A program made the position numbers and the translations under genes. From Nocardia spumae (GTDB lineage Bacteria; Actinomycetota; Actinomycetes; Mycobacteriales; Mycobacteriaceae), in the NCBI RefSeq assembly GCF_020733635.1, contig NZ_JAJFZL010000001.1:6448001-6512000 (forward strand): DNA of 64,000 nt, in the 5' to 3' direction. Below are positions 55,343-64,000 of this stretch, piece after piece (position 1 is the first letter of the stretch; each line of letters opens with the position of its first letter). The notes under the pieces were generated by a model, which saw nothing but the letters and a program-made list of their open reading frames with translations, had not been told where the DNA came from and searched no databases.

Positions 55343-55975
55343 TTGACCGGCAAGGCCCCGGACGCGCCGGCGACGTCGGACAGCCGTTCCTTGCGGCGGG
55401 ATGCGATTCGGGAAGCCGCGCTCGACCTCGCGGCCAGCGGTGGTAACCGCGCGATCACCCATCACGCGATCGACGACCGGCTCGGGATCGCGCGCGGTTC
55501 GACCTCCTACTACTACCGCACCCGCCAGCATCTGCTGGAGGCGGCGATCGAGCATTTGGCCGCCACCTCCCGCGCGGCCTTCGACACCGCGCGGGCGGTT
55601 CCGGACACCCGCGACGATCCCCTCGACGGCGCCGCCGAACTCATCACCGGCCAACTGGATCTCCTGCTCGGCGACCGTCGCCGCGACTCGCTCGCTCGCT
55701 ACGCACTGGCCGCCGACACCGCCGGGAACGAGGAACTGCGGCGGGCGCTCGCGGTATGCCTGTTCTCGTTGCCCGCGGCGGAAGCACTGCTGACCTCCCT
55801 CGGGGCTCCCGATCCAGAGCAGGCCGCACGTGATCTGATCAGCTTGCTGGAGGGACTGCTCTTCGACCGGCTCCACGGCCTTCGTTCGCTCCTCGAGATC
55901 ACGCCGGACACGGCGGCCAGCCGAGACGATCTCCGCCCGACGATTCGCCGGTGGCTGCGCGCGCTCTCGAGGTGA
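55343..55975 (+). CDS. TetR-family regulator
   Basis: 210 aa from TTG 55343; GGGAG lies 13 bases upstream. The HTH is RRDAIREAALDLAASGGNRAITHHAIDDRLGIARGSTSYYYRTRQHLLEAAI (about 18-70). The C-terminal part (DGAAELITGQLDLLLGDRRRDSLARYAL, ARDLISLLEGLLFDRL) fits small TetR regulators. A TTG start is rare; no in-frame ATG or GTG with a ribosome binding site lies near. It lies between desA1 and dus where M. tuberculosis has no such gene. Its target is probably its own promoter or the MFS exporter, but no shared site was seen. Confidence 0.78.
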   Translation: MTGKAPDAPATSDSRSLRRDAIREAALDLAASGGNRAITHHAIDDRLGIARGSTSYYYRTRQHLLEAAIEHLAATSRAAFDTARAVPDTRDDPLDGAAELITGQLDLLLGDRRRDSLARYALAADTAGNEELRRALAVCLFSLPAAEALLTSLGAPDPEQAARDLISLLEGLLFDRLHGLRSLLEITPDTAASRDDLRPTIRRWLRALSR

Positions 55976-56121
55976 GGCCGTCAGCGCTGCCCGGCGATGA
56001 GCCGTTGTGCGTCGCGGAGAACGTCTTTCGCTTCCGGAAGCAACGCATCGGCAACCGGGATGGACCGGCTCGGACGGACCGGTGACCTGGGCTGCGGTCG
56101 ACATTTGAGACACTGGAGATC

Positions 56122-57273
56122 ATGACTGCGGTACTCGAGGCCAAGCCCCAGCTGCGGATCGGCCCCTACCCCGTCGATCCGCCGGTGGTGCTCGCCCCGA
56201 TGGCCGGTATCACGAATGTCGCGTTCCGGAAGCTGTGCCGCGAGTTCGGCAGCCGGACCTCGATCTATGTCTGCGAGATGATCACCGCCCGGGCCGTCGT
56301 CGAACGGCACGAGAAGACGCTGCACATGATGGCCTTCGACGAGGACGAGCATCCACGCTCGATGCAGCTCTACGGTGTGGATCCGAAGACGCTCGGCGAG
56401 GCCGTGCGCATCATCGTGGGCGAGGGCTGGGCCGACCATATCGATGTCAATCTGGGCTGCCCGGTGAAAAAGGTCACTCGGCTGGGCGGCGGCGCCGCGC
56501 TGCCCTACAAGCGCCGGTTGTTCCGCGACATCGTGCGCGAAATGGTCGCCGCCGCGGATCCCGCCGGAGTTCCGGTGACGTTCAAGTTCCGGATCGGGAT
56601 CGACGACGACCACCTCACCTACCTGGACACCGGGCGGATCGCCGAGGGCGAGGGCGCGGCCGCGGTCGCCCTGCATGCTCGTACCGCCGCCCAGCTGTAT
56701 TCGGGCACCGCGGACTGGTCGGCCATCGCCCGGTTGAAGGAGGCCGTCACCACCATCCCGGTCCTCGGTAACGGCGATATCTTCAGCGCTGACGACGCAC
56801 TGGCAATGATCGCGCAAACCGGATGCGACGGGGTGGTGGTCGGTCGTGGATGTCTCGGACGCCCGTGGCTGTTCGCCGAGCTCAGTGCGGCGCTGCGCGG
56901 TGAGCCGATCCCGGCCGGCCCGAACCTCGGACGCGTAGGTGAAATCCTGCGCCGGCACGCGAACCTGCTCGTCGAACATGACGGCGAGGACAAGGCCATG
57001 CGCGATATCCGCAAGCATATGGCCTGGTACTTCATGGGGTTCCCGCTCGGCTCCCAACTGCGGCGCAGCTTCGCGACCGTGAGCAGTCTCGCTCAGCTGG
57101 ACGATCTGATCGAACAGCTGCCGCCGGACGTGCCCTTCCCCGCCGATGCGCAGGGTCCACGCGGCAGACAGGGCTCACCCGCCGCGAAGGTGGTCCTCCC
57201 CGACGGCTGGCTCGACGACCCCGAGGACCCGACCGTCCCGGCCGCCGCCGATGTCATGCACAGCGGCGGCTGA
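56122..57273 (+). CDS. dus: tRNA-dihydrouridine synthase
   Basis: 383 aa, FMN-dependent reductase that turns uridine to dihydrouridine in tRNA D loops. Typical parts: VVLAPMAGITNVAFRKLCREFG, MQLYGVDPKTLGEA, HIDVNLGCPVKKVTRLGGGAALPYKR with the catalytic Cys, VTFKFRIGIDDDHLTY, ALHARTAAQLYSGTADW, VLGNGDIFSADDA, and GCDGVVVGRGCLGRPWLF. DusB-like by the C-terminal extension. ATG 56122 begins the family start. It corresponds to M. tuberculosis Rv0823c by position. Confidence 0.92.
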   Translation: MTAVLEAKPQLRIGPYPVDPPVVLAPMAGITNVAFRKLCREFGSRTSIYVCEMITARAVVERHEKTLHMMAFDEDEHPRSMQLYGVDPKTLGEAVRIIVGEGWADHIDVNLGCPVKKVTRLGGGAALPYKRRLFRDIVREMVAAADPAGVPVTFKFRIGIDDDHLTYLDTGRIAEGEGAAAVALHARTAAQLYSGTADWSAIARLKEAVTTIPVLGNGDIFSADDALAMIAQTGCDGVVVGRGCLGRPWLFAELSAALRGEPIPAGPNLGRVGEILRRHANLLVEHDGEDKAMRDIRKHMAWYFMGFPLGSQLRRSFATVSSLAQLDDLIEQLPPDVPFPADAQGPRGRQGSPAAKVVLPDGWLDDPEDPTVPAAADVMHSGG

Positions 57274-57453
57274 TCGACCTCTACGCTTCTGACCTGCCGG
57301 TTCAGTGATGGCTGGTTTAGAAGTGGCCAACTGTGGCGTAATCGTTATCATGGCGGGGGCCGCTGCGACCGGACAAGCGAGTGCGCGTGCCCTATAGCCA
57401 GGTGTGGAATCGACGATCCCGGTCGCGACGAAAGAGTGAAGTGAGGTTCGTAG

Positions 57454-59871
57454 GTGGGTGACGACGATCGGCGCGGGCGTCCGTCCCGGCCCGGAGGTCG
57501 CGCCCCGTGGGAGCGCTACCCAGGCCCGGATTCGGGTGAGAACGCCGCCGCCTCTCGCAGTCGGCACACGGACGAACCGCAATCCTCGGCCCCCATCACC
57601 GTCCATGATCTGGTGCAGCGGGTAGACAGCGAACGCATCGCACGCCGGCGTCAGGACGACGCCGCGGACGCGGGCCGCAAGGCGCCCGGCGGCGCCACCG
57701 GCCGAGGCCGGACGCCGCAGCCCGACCGTGGCGCGCGCCCGGGCGGAAACCGCAGTCGCACAAGCGATGACGGCGCCCCCGCGACGCCGCCCGGCGCGAA
57801 CCGCCCCGGCCGCGGCGCCCCGCAGCCCGCCGCCAACCCACCCGGCCGTCCCGCAGCACCGCGTGCCGAAACCGGCGCCGGCCCGGCGAACCGCACCCGC
57901 GGCGCGGCTCCCGCGGCGGGACGCGGCAATCCGCGCAATCCCGCTCCCGGCGCACCGGCGGGCGGACCGGGAAGTGGCGATGCCCGCGCCGCCGCCGCAG
58001 GTGGCGCCGCAGGTCGCGGCCGGAAGACCTCCGACGCCCGGACCACTCAGGGCAACAACCGCGCCGCCGCGCCCGATCAGCGCACGCGCCGCACTCGATC
58101 CGGACGCCCGGCTGCCGCCGCGGCGGGATCGGCGTCGGTCGCCGGAAGTGCCGGCGCCACACCTGTTTCCGATGCCGCCCAGCCCACCGCGGTCTATCGC
58201 GCTCCCGCCACCGACGCGCGGGCCGATCAACAGCCTCCCGCGGCGCCTCCGCCCGCGGTCGAACAGGTCACCGATCAGCTGCCGGTCCCCGACGACGAAT
58301 CGGCCTCGGAGGCAGCGTCTTCCGCGGCCGAGCAGCCCGACACACCCGCGCTGTCGCGACTGGCGGCGAGCCGTCAGCGGCGCCAGCGGCGGGTGCGGCT
58401 CGCGGCCCGCGCCACCACCTCGGCGTGCGCCGTACTGGCACTCGTGATGACCGGGGTCGGCTGGAATTACCTGCGCGCCACCGACAACGGCTTCACCCAG
58501 GTTTCGGCATTGGACCAGAACTCCGCCGATGTCGTCGATCCCGGCGGACAGACCGGTGACGAGAACTTCCTGATCGTCGGCACCGACACCCGTGCCGGGG
58601 TCGACAGCCAGCTCGGCGCCGGCACCACCGACGACGCCGAAGGCGCCCGCTCGGACACCGTCATGCTGGTGCACGTGCCGGCCAACCGGTCCCGCGTCGT
58701 CGCCGTCTCGTTCCCCCGCGACCTCGATGTGAGCCGGCCCGAATGCGAGGGCTGGGACAACGACCACGCCAAGTACACCGACGCGAAATTCCCCGCCGCG
58801 GCCGGCGACAAGCTCAATGCCACCTACGCTCTCGGCGGGCCGAAGTGCCTGACGAAGGTGATTCAGAAGATGTCGGGGTTGAATCTCAACCACTTCGTCG
58901 GGATCGACTTCAGCGGCTTCCAGTCGATGGTCGACACCATCGGCGGCGTCGAGGTGTGCACCACCCGGCCGCTGGTCGACGACGAACTCGGCACCGTCCT
59001 GCCGAATACCGGAAAACAGCTCCTCAACGGCCCGGTCGCTCTGGACTACGTGCGCGCACGCCATGTGCACGGCGAGGAGCGCAGCGATTACGACCGCATC
59101 CATCGTCAGCAGCTGTTCCTGTCCTCGCTGCTGCGCGGTGCGCTGTCGTCGAAGGTCCTGTTCGATATCGGCAAACTCAACGGCTTCATCAACGCCTTCA
59201 GCAGTCACGCCTTCATGGACCATGTGAGTACGAAGGATCTGCTGATGCTGGGCCGGTCCATGCAGAAGATGGATGCGGGCGCGATCACCTTCCTGACCGT
59301 GCCGACGGCCGGCACCACCTCCTACGGCAACGAGATTCCCCGCGAATCCGATATCAAGGCGATCTTCCAGGCGGTCATCGACGACCAGCCGCTGCCGGGC
59401 GAGAAGAAGGCGCCGGAGGCGCCCAAACCCTCCCAGGCCCCCGCCGCACCGCCGCAGCTGACCGCCGTCGATCCGAGCACGGTGTCGGTGCAGGTCTCCA
59501 ACGGGTCGGGGGTCACCGGTGTGGCCGGTACCGCCGCGACGCGGATCGGCGCCGAGGGATTCCAGATCTACAACGTCGGCAACTACTCCGGCGGCACCAT
59601 CGACACCACCACCGTCCGGTATTCGGCCGGTCACGAGGCGGAGGCGGCCACGGTGGCCTCGGCGCTGCCCGGCGCCAAGCTCGCGGTCGCCTCGGGGCTC
59701 GGCAGTATCGTCGAAGTGGCGCTCGGTTCGGATTTCACCGGCACCGTCGGTACCCCGACCGCGTTCGGTTCGCCGGTCCCCGCCCCCTCCGGGGCCGCCG
59801 ATTCCACCGATCCGGTCGCACTCCCCTCCGATCTCGAACACGTCAACGCGGCCGACGATCTGTGCAAGTGA
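57454..59871 (+). CDS. LCP (LytR-CpsA-Psr) family cell-wall ligase with a long disordered N-terminus
   Basis: 805 aa from GTG 57454 (GAGG upstream). Residues 1-315 are a low-complexity, cytosolic, Arg/Pro/Ala/Gly-rich stretch. A single TM helix lies at about 322-342 (TTSACAVLALVMTGVGWNYL). The LCP domain begins near 368 (FLIVGTDTRAG) with the arginine/aspartate sites in VSFPRDLDVSRPECEGW, DFSGFQSMVDTIGGV, and YVRARHVHGEERSDYDRIHRQQ. A LytR_C domain (VSVQVSNGSGVTGVAGTAATRI) covers about 670-765. Such proteins join arabinogalactan to peptidoglycan in the envelope. Equivalent by position to Rv0822c. The long N-terminus is the odd part. Confidence 0.88.
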   Translation: MGDDDRRGRPSRPGGRAPWERYPGPDSGENAAASRSRHTDEPQSSAPITVHDLVQRVDSERIARRRQDDAADAGRKAPGGATGRGRTPQPDRGARPGGNRSRTSDDGAPATPPGANRPGRGAPQPAANPPGRPAAPRAETGAGPANRTRGAAPAAGRGNPRNPAPGAPAGGPGSGDARAAAAGGAAGRGRKTSDARTTQGNNRAAAPDQRTRRTRSGRPAAAAAGSASVAGSAGATPVSDAAQPTAVYRAPATDARADQQPPAAPPPAVEQVTDQLPVPDDESASEAASSAAEQPDTPALSRLAASRQRRQRRVRLAARATTSACAVLALVMTGVGWNYLRATDNGFTQVSALDQNSADVVDPGGQTGDENFLIVGTDTRAGVDSQLGAGTTDDAEGARSDTVMLVHVPANRSRVVAVSFPRDLDVSRPECEGWDNDHAKYTDAKFPAAAGDKLNATYALGGPKCLTKVIQKMSGLNLNHFVGIDFSGFQSMVDTIGGVEVCTTRPLVDDELGTVLPNTGKQLLNGPVALDYVRARHVHGEERSDYDRIHRQQLFLSSLLRGALSSKVLFDIGKLNGFINAFSSHAFMDHVSTKDLLMLGRSMQKMDAGAITFLTVPTAGTTSYGNEIPRESDIKAIFQAVIDDQPLPGEKKAPEAPKPSQAPAAPPQLTAVDPSTVSVQVSNGSGVTGVAGTAATRIGAEGFQIYNVGNYSGGTIDTTTVRYSAGHEAEAATVASALPGAKLAVASGLGSIVEVALGSDFTGTVGTPTAFGSPVPAPSGAADSTDPVALPSDLEHVNAADDLCK

Positions 59872-59968
59872 GCCGCGCCCACCTGCGCCGACGACGCGGC
59901 GGGACCGGCACCGACGATTCACTCGCCGTTCGTGACTTGGTCAGCAGGCCTGACTAGTCTGTGGATTC

Positions 59969-60640
59969 ATGCGTGTCATCTACAACGAACAAATGGCTGA
60001 GCTCGCCGACTTGCTGGGCGAGATGGCCGGGCTGGCGGGCTCCGCCATGGAGCAGGCGACCCAGTCGCTGCTCCAGGCCGATATCTCATTGGCCGAACAG
60101 GTGATCACCGAATACGACCGGATCGCCGAGATGATCGCGCAGGCCGAGGAGAAGGCGTTCGCTCTGCTCGCGCTGCAGGCGCCTGTCGCGGGTGACCTGC
60201 GCCAGGTGGTCAGCGCGATTCAGATCGTCTCCGATGTGAATCGGATGGGTGTGCTGGCGCTGCACGTCGCCAAGGTCGCCCGGCGCCGCCACCCCAACCA
60301 CGCCCTGCCGGAGTCGGTCAACGGCTACTTCGCCGAGATGGGCCGGATCGCGGTGAATATGGGCGCCGCCGCCCAGGAGGTCCTGGAGTCGCGCGACCCG
60401 GAGCGGGCCGCGCAGCTCAACGAGGACGACGAGGCGATGGACGATCTGCACCGCCACCTGTTCTCCCTGCTCATGGATCGGGAATGGAAGTACGGCGTCG
60501 CGGCCGCCGTCGATGTCACGCTGCTGGGCCGCTACTACGAGCGCTTTGCCGATCACGCGGTGGAGATCGGCCGCCGGGTGGTCTTCCTGGTGACCGGCGT
60601 GCTGCCACCGGATCCGGACGCCGAGGTCGAACGCATCTGA
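59969..60640 (+). CDS. phoU: Phosphate transport regulator PhoU (PhoY2-like)
   Basis: 223 aa, two three-helix repeats with the metal-binding motifs [17 protein letters not shown] (first repeat) and [16 protein letters not shown] (second repeat), the PhoU E/DxxxD pattern. It links the Pst transporter to the SenX3-RegX3-type two-component system in mycobacteria. A TAGTCT box (59955-59960) lies eight bases before ATG 59969 with a GTGACT -35 at 17 bp, so the message is probably leaderless. The pst genes lie 2 kb away on the other strand, past an MFS gene. Confidence 0.92.
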   Translation: MRVIYNEQMAELADLLGEMAGLAGSAMEQATQSLLQADISLAEQVITEYDRIAEMIAQAEEKAFALLALQAPVAGDLRQVVSAIQIVSDVNRMGVLALHVAKVARRRHPNHALPESVNGYFAEMGRIAVNMGAAAQEVLESRDPERAAQLNEDDEAMDDLHRHLFSLLMDREWKYGVAAAVDVTLLGRYYERFADHAVEIGRRVVFLVTGVLPPDPDAEVERI

Positions 60641-60647
60641 ACTCCCC

Positions 60648-60676
60648 GCCTCCCGGGCCGCCGCGCACCGGGAGGC
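60648..60676. terminator. Terminator hairpin between phoU and the MFS gene
   Basis: A perfect 9-bp stem (GCCTCCCGG with CCGGGAGGC) and an 11-base loop, eight bases after the phoU stop, between two convergent genes. Confidence 0.7.
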
Positions 60677-60754
60677 GCCACCGAGGTCGGGTTACGGGGC
60701 GGCGGGCGAGAGTCCGGCTGGTTCGCGCGCGGACCGGATGAGTTGCCCAGCGGC

Positions 60755-62410
60755 TCAGGAAATCTCCGTCCGCATGCGTGTGAATTCGCTTCCAGTGGAC
60801 GAGTTCTGCTCGCCGTCCGTGCGGCCCAGCAGCGAAGCGCCGCGTTCGGGTTTCCAGGGCAGCAGGGCCGCGACGAGTACCGCGCAGGTCAGCAGTGCGC
60901 CGACCGCGGCCCAGGACGCTGCGGTCGAACCGGCCAGCGCGGCCACCTTCATACCGTGCACCAGATCGGCCTTCGCGCCGGCGAAGAACGGGCTGATCGG
61001 GGCTTTCACGATCTCGAGCACGCTGATCGGGGTATCGCGCGCGAGGCTTTTCTGGGTCGGATTCATGATCGCGTCCGGAATCGCGTCGATGCGGGCGCCG
61101 ACTCGCTCGGTGTACACGGAGGTCATGATCGAGCCGAGGACGGCGACACCGAGCGTCCCGCCCACTTCACGAGTGGTGTCGTTGACCGCCGACCCGGCGC
61201 CGGCCTCCTCCATCGGGACCGACCCCATGATGGATTCGGTCGCGGGTCCCTGCACCACGCCGAAGCCCACTCCCATCAGCACCATGGAGACGAGAACGGT
61301 ACCCAGATAAGGCGTTTCGATGGTCACCCGGCCGGCGAAGAACATCCCTGCGGCCAGCAGCACCAGGCCGCACACCACGGTCGCGGTGGTGCCGATTCGC
61401 TGGGCCACCAGTGTCGCCACCGGAGCGCCGAAACCGACCGCTGCCGCGAAAGGCAGTGAGTGGATGCCGAATTCGAGTGCGCTGAACTCCTTCACACCCT
61501 GGAAGTACTGGGTGATCAGGAACAGGAATCCGAACGCGCAGAAATAGGAGACCGTGATGGCCAGCGCGGGTATCGAGAACCGCCGGATCCGGAACAGCCG
61601 CATGTTCAGCACGGGCGACTCCACCCGCAGCTCCCAGATCACGTACACCGCGAGCAGAATCAGCGAGACCGCGTAGCCGGTGATGCTGCGACCGGACAGC
61701 CAGCCGTGCTTGGGCGCTTCGATGATCGTCCATACCAGCGTCGTGACCGCCACCAGCGACAATGCGATTCCGAGCAGATCCAGCCGTCCGGAGTGCTCGG
61801 CCCGGGATTCCGGCACCACGACCAGGACCGCCGCGATGGTGATCACCGCGATCGGCACATTGATCCAGAACACGGCGTGCCAGCTGAAGTATTCGAGCAG
61901 CCAGCCGCCGGTCACCGGTCCGATCGCCACCGCGACACCCGCCATCGCGGTCCACAGCGCGATGGCCGCGGCCCGGGCGCGGGCCTCGGGAAACAGATTG
62001 ATGATCAGCGCCAGCGTCGCCGGGAAGACCGCCGCGGCGAAGACACCCATCCCGGCCCGGGCGACGATCACCTGACCGAGCCCGGACGACATCGCCCCCG
62101 CGGCCGACATCACCGCGACGCCCGCGAGACCGATGATCATCATCCGGCGGCGGCCGTAGCGGTCACCGAGATGTCCCAGCGCCAGCAGCAGCCCCGCGAA
62201 GGCGAGGGTGAACGCGTCGACGATCCACTGCAGTCCGCTCATCCGAGCCTGCAACTGCACCGCCATCGACGGCAGTGCCACGTTGACCAGTGTGTTGTCC
62301 AGCACCACCAAGAGCTCTGCCGCGCAGATCGCGATGAGCGCGAGTATCCGCATACGCGTCGCGGTCGGAATTCCGCGCTCGGATACTGGTCTCGCCGTTG
62401 ACACCGACAT
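60755..62410 (-). CDS. MFS drug exporter, DHA2 (14-TM, EmrB/QacA) type
   Basis: 551 aa with about 14 TM helices. The DHA2 motifs are VLDNTLVNVALPSM (motif D1, TM1), LGDRYGRRRMM (motif A after TM2), and GPVTGGWLLEYFSWHAVFWINVP (motif C, TM5). It exports drugs or toxic organics by proton antiport. CAGGAGG precedes the ATG. A 35-bp imperfect palindrome just upstream (62416-62450) covers the ribosome binding site and is a likely TetR operator; the regulator gene is not next to it. It interrupts the phoU/pst neighbourhood found in mycobacteria. Confidence 0.9.
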   Translation of the reverse strand: MSVSTARPVSERGIPTATRMRILALIAICAAELLVVLDNTLVNVALPSMAVQLQARMSGLQWIVDAFTLAFAGLLLALGHLGDRYGRRRMMIIGLAGVAVMSAAGAMSSGLGQVIVARAGMGVFAAAVFPATLALIINLFPEARARAAAIALWTAMAGVAVAIGPVTGGWLLEYFSWHAVFWINVPIAVITIAAVLVVVPESRAEHSGRLDLLGIALSLVAVTTLVWTIIEAPKHGWLSGRSITGYAVSLILLAVYVIWELRVESPVLNMRLFRIRRFSIPALAITVSYFCAFGFLFLITQYFQGVKEFSALEFGIHSLPFAAAVGFGAPVATLVAQRIGTTATVVCGLVLLAAGMFFAGRVTIETPYLGTVLVSMVLMGVGFGVVQGPATESIMGSVPMEEAGAGSAVNDTTREVGGTLGVAVLGSIMTSVYTERVGARIDAIPDAIMNPTQKSLARDTPISVLEIVKAPISPFFAGAKADLVHGMKVAALAGSTAASWAAVGALLTCAVLVAALLPWKPERGASLLGRTDGEQNSSTGSEFTRMRTEIS

Positions 62411-62415
62411 CCCGG

Positions 62416-62450
62416 CCTCCTGACTATAACGATCGGTTTAGTTCAGGAGG
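62416..62450. promoter_or_regulatory. Long palindromic operator before the MFS gene
   Basis: CCTCCTGA (62416-62423) and TCAGGAGG (62443-62450) frame an inner TetR-like site CTATAAC-GATC-GGTTTAG. The left arm includes the gene's ribosome binding site, so bound repressor or an RNA hairpin could also block translation. Confidence 0.65.
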
Positions 62451-62560
62451 AAGTTAGCTGTTACCGGCAGTTTCATACAACCGACCACGGTATGAGATGG
62501 GCGAGGACACATCCCGCCGGCTCTGTGATGCCCGCCACAGCGATACCGGCCGGGCACAAG

Positions 62561-62590
62561 GAAACCCCGTCGCACCGGCGACGGGGTTTC
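62561..62590 (-). terminator. Terminator of the pst operon
   Basis: A perfect 13-bp stem (62561-62573 with 62578-62590), a 4-base loop, and a T-rich tail on the minus strand (TTTCCTTGT), 28 bases after the pstB stop. Confidence 0.85.
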
Positions 62591-62618
62591 GGCATTCGGA
62601 TCGAAGCTCGACCTGCGA

Positions 62619-63395
62619 TCAGCCGAAGCGGCCGGAGATGTAGTCCTCGGTCGCCTTCTGCGTCGGGTTGGAGAAGATGCGCTCGGTCTCGTCGATCTCG
62701 ATCAGCTTGCCGGGTTTGCCCTGCGACTCCAGGTTGAAGAACGCCGTCTGGTCACTCACCCGAGCAGCCTGCTGCATGTTGTGGGTGACGATGACGATCG
62801 TGTACTCCTTCTTCAGCTCGGAGATCAGATCCTCGATCGCGAGCGTGGAGATGGGATCCAGCGCCGAACAGGGCTCGTCCATCAGCAGCACATCCGGCGA
62901 GACCGCGATGGCGCGGGCGATGCACAGACGCTGCTGCTGACCACCGGACAGTCCGCCGCCGGGCTTGTCCAGGCGATCCTTCACCTCGTTCCAGAGGTTG
63001 GCGCCGCGCAGCGAGCGCTCCGCGACCTCGTCGAGGTCCTTGCGGTTGCGCACGCCCTGCAGCTTCAGCCCGGCCACGACGTTGTCGCGAATCGACATGG
63101 TGGGGAACGGATTCGGGCGCTGGAACACCATGCCGATGGTGCGGCGCACACCGACCGGGTCCACCGTGGAGCCGTAGATGTCCTCACCGTCGAGCAGCAC
63201 CGCGCCCTCGACGCGGGCGTTCGGGGTCACCTCGTGCATGCGGTTCAGCGACCGCAGCACCGTGGACTTACCGCAGCCCGATGGGCCGATGAACGCGGTG
63301 ACGCTGCGCGGCAATACGGTCAGCGACACCTCGGATACGGCATGGAATTTGCCGTAGAAGATGTTGAGATCTTTGACGTCGATCCGCTTGGCCAT
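62619..63395 (-). CDS. pstB: Phosphate ABC transporter ATP-binding protein PstB
   Basis: 258 aa. Walker [19 protein letters not shown]-loop [12 protein letters not shown], signature [16 protein letters not shown], Walker [14 protein letters not shown], and the switch histidine in [14 protein letters not shown]. The sequence is the PstB/PhoT type by [14 protein letters not shown] and [24 protein letters not shown] 63393-63395 starts the family N-terminus ([10 protein letters not shown]). It lies 19 bp after pstA, so in operon. Energises high-affinity phosphate uptake. Confidence 0.95.
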   Translation of the reverse strand: MAKRIDVKDLNIFYGKFHAVSEVSLTVLPRSVTAFIGPSGCGKSTVLRSLNRMHEVTPNARVEGAVLLDGEDIYGSTVDPVGVRRTIGMVFQRPNPFPTMSIRDNVVAGLKLQGVRNRKDLDEVAERSLRGANLWNEVKDRLDKPGGGLSGGQQQRLCIARAIAVSPDVLLMDEPCSALDPISTLAIEDLISELKKEYTIVIVTHNMQQAARVSDQTAFFNLESQGKPGKLIEIDETERIFSNPTQKATEDYISGRFG

Positions 63396-63414
63396 TGTCG
63401 TATTCCGTTCGCTT

Positions 63415-64000
63415 CTATCGGTTCCGCGTGAGCAGTTTGTTGACCACGGCCGCACCGACGTACAGCAGGGCGATGATCAGGATCAGCGTCAGCGACGCGC
63501 CCCACACTCGCATCCGGCCGGCCGGTTCCGGGTTGGCCAGCTCCTGGTAGATCATCAGCGGCAGCGAGGCCATATTTCCGTTGAAGATGTCGAAGTTGAT
63601 CGACTTCGAGTATCCGACCAGCACCAGCACCGGCGCGGTCTCACCCATGACGCGGGCGACCGCGAGGAGCATGCCGCTGATCATGCCGGGCAGCGCGGTG
63701 GGGACGACGATCCGCAGGATCGTCTTCCACTTCGGAATGCCCAGCGCGTACGACGCCTCACGCAATTCGTCCGGCACCAGTTTGAGCATTTCCTCGGTAC
63801 TGCGCACCACCACCGGCAGCATCAGCAGGACCAGCGCCAGCGAGACCGCGAACGCGGACTGCGGGAAGCCGAAGGTGGCGATCCACAGGGCGAAGACGAA
63901 CAGCGCCGCCACGATCGAGGGCACACCCGCGAGGATGTCGACCATGAAGGTCGTCGTCTTGGCCAACCAGCCGCGGCCGTATTCGACCAGGTAGATCGCG
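63415..64000 (-). CDS. pstA: Phosphate ABC transporter permease PstA, C-terminal part (runs off window)
   Basis: 195 codons inside the window; the frame is open to the last base and reads [11 protein letters not shown] at the edge, a PstA motif. Further parts are [51 protein letters not shown] (the EAA loop that meets PstB), [21 protein letters not shown], and a last TM helix ([15 protein letters not shown]). The N-terminal part lies beyond 64000. Confidence 0.93.
   Translation of the reverse strand, partial: AIYLVEYGRGWLAKTTTFMVDILAGVPSIVAALFVFALWIATFGFPQSAFAVSLALVLLMLPVVVRSTEEMLKLVPDELREASYALGIPKWKTILRIVVPTALPGMISGMLLAVARVMGETAPVLVLVGYSKSINFDIFNGNMASLPLMIYQELANPEPAGRMRVWGASLTLILIIALLYVGAAVVNKLLTRNR

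Noticed and set aside
53855..56113. A 752-codon open frame on the minus strand
   Set aside because: Antisense to desA1 and the TetR gene; runs through the terminator palindrome and has no family similarity.
57274..57453. Possible riboswitch or leader before the LCP gene
   Set aside because: No conserved riboswitch element or leader peptide with a meaningful codon run could be seen.
57175..59922. A 915-codon open frame on the minus strand
   Set aside because: Antisense shadow of the LCP ligase gene, low-complexity Gly/Arg product, no ribosome binding site.

Overview
The window is high-GC actinobacterial DNA, most probably from a Nocardia. The main reasons are a salicylate synthase/salicyl-AMP ligase pair behind iron boxes and detached from its NRPS genes (the nbtS/nbtT arrangement of nocobactin), a desA-dus-LCP-phoU-pst block that matches the Mycobacterium tuberculosis gene order as I remember it, a tRNA-Phe/Asp/Glu cluster, and a PlsB plus HAD-PlsC pair. 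No rRNA genes or CRISPR arrays were seen.

Left chromosomal arm (1-32.6 kb). It starts with a truncated acetyltransferase, an ECF41 (SigJ-like) sigma factor and a DapC-like aminotransferase. Next is a class I DAHP synthase behind a newly recognised Tyr-Phe-Trp-Phe leader peptide/attenuator. A carboxymuconolactone-decarboxylase-family gene follows, whose promoter looks like an ECF41 target. Then come the nbtT/nbtS pair with three IdeR-type boxes, plsB-plsC, a polyprenol-phosphate mannosyltransferase, and an acyl-CoA catabolic operon (crotonase, SDR, CoA ligase, two acyl-CoA dehydrogenases, then a TetR regulator and a second crotonase). After these lie membrane/oxidoreductase genes, a FadD-DUF3556-desaturase-like operon with a PucR regulator, three tRNA genes and a gamma-butyrolactone-receptor-like regulator.

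Integrated element (32593-53611, about 21 kb). A mobile element lies inside a tRNA-Lys(UUU) gene. A 25-bp direct repeat marks both ends. The host tRNA is split: its 5' part lies at the left end and its 3' part at the right end. Just inside the left end the element carries an intact tRNA-Lys(UUU) with its own terminator, which probably replaces the broken host gene. A tyrosine integrase follows, with five GTGGGGCA-type repeats at the two ends as likely arm sites. The cargo is lower in GC and holds a TIGR04255/HTH/Cys-protein cassette, an inositol-monophosphatase-like enzyme, and an HTH-plus-two-TM protein like bacterial conflict (TRADD-N-associated) proteins. A gene-poor stretch with very large inverted repeats follows, then an ATP-dependent DNA ligase. 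A tightly overlapping leftward operon (51124 to 42043) carries an Xis-like protein, a replication-relaxation-family protein, a coupling-type ATPase, a DUF2637 protein and several unknowns, three of which share a C-terminal tail. At the right end a GntR-kinase fusion and a guanylate-kinase-like/DapA-like fusion are transcribed rightward from a divergent operator array.

Right chromosomal arm (53.6-64 kb): stearoyl-ACP desaturase (desA1-like) with a palindromic operator, a TetR regulator, dus, an LCP cell-wall ligase, phoU, a DHA2-type MFS exporter, pstB and a partial pstA.
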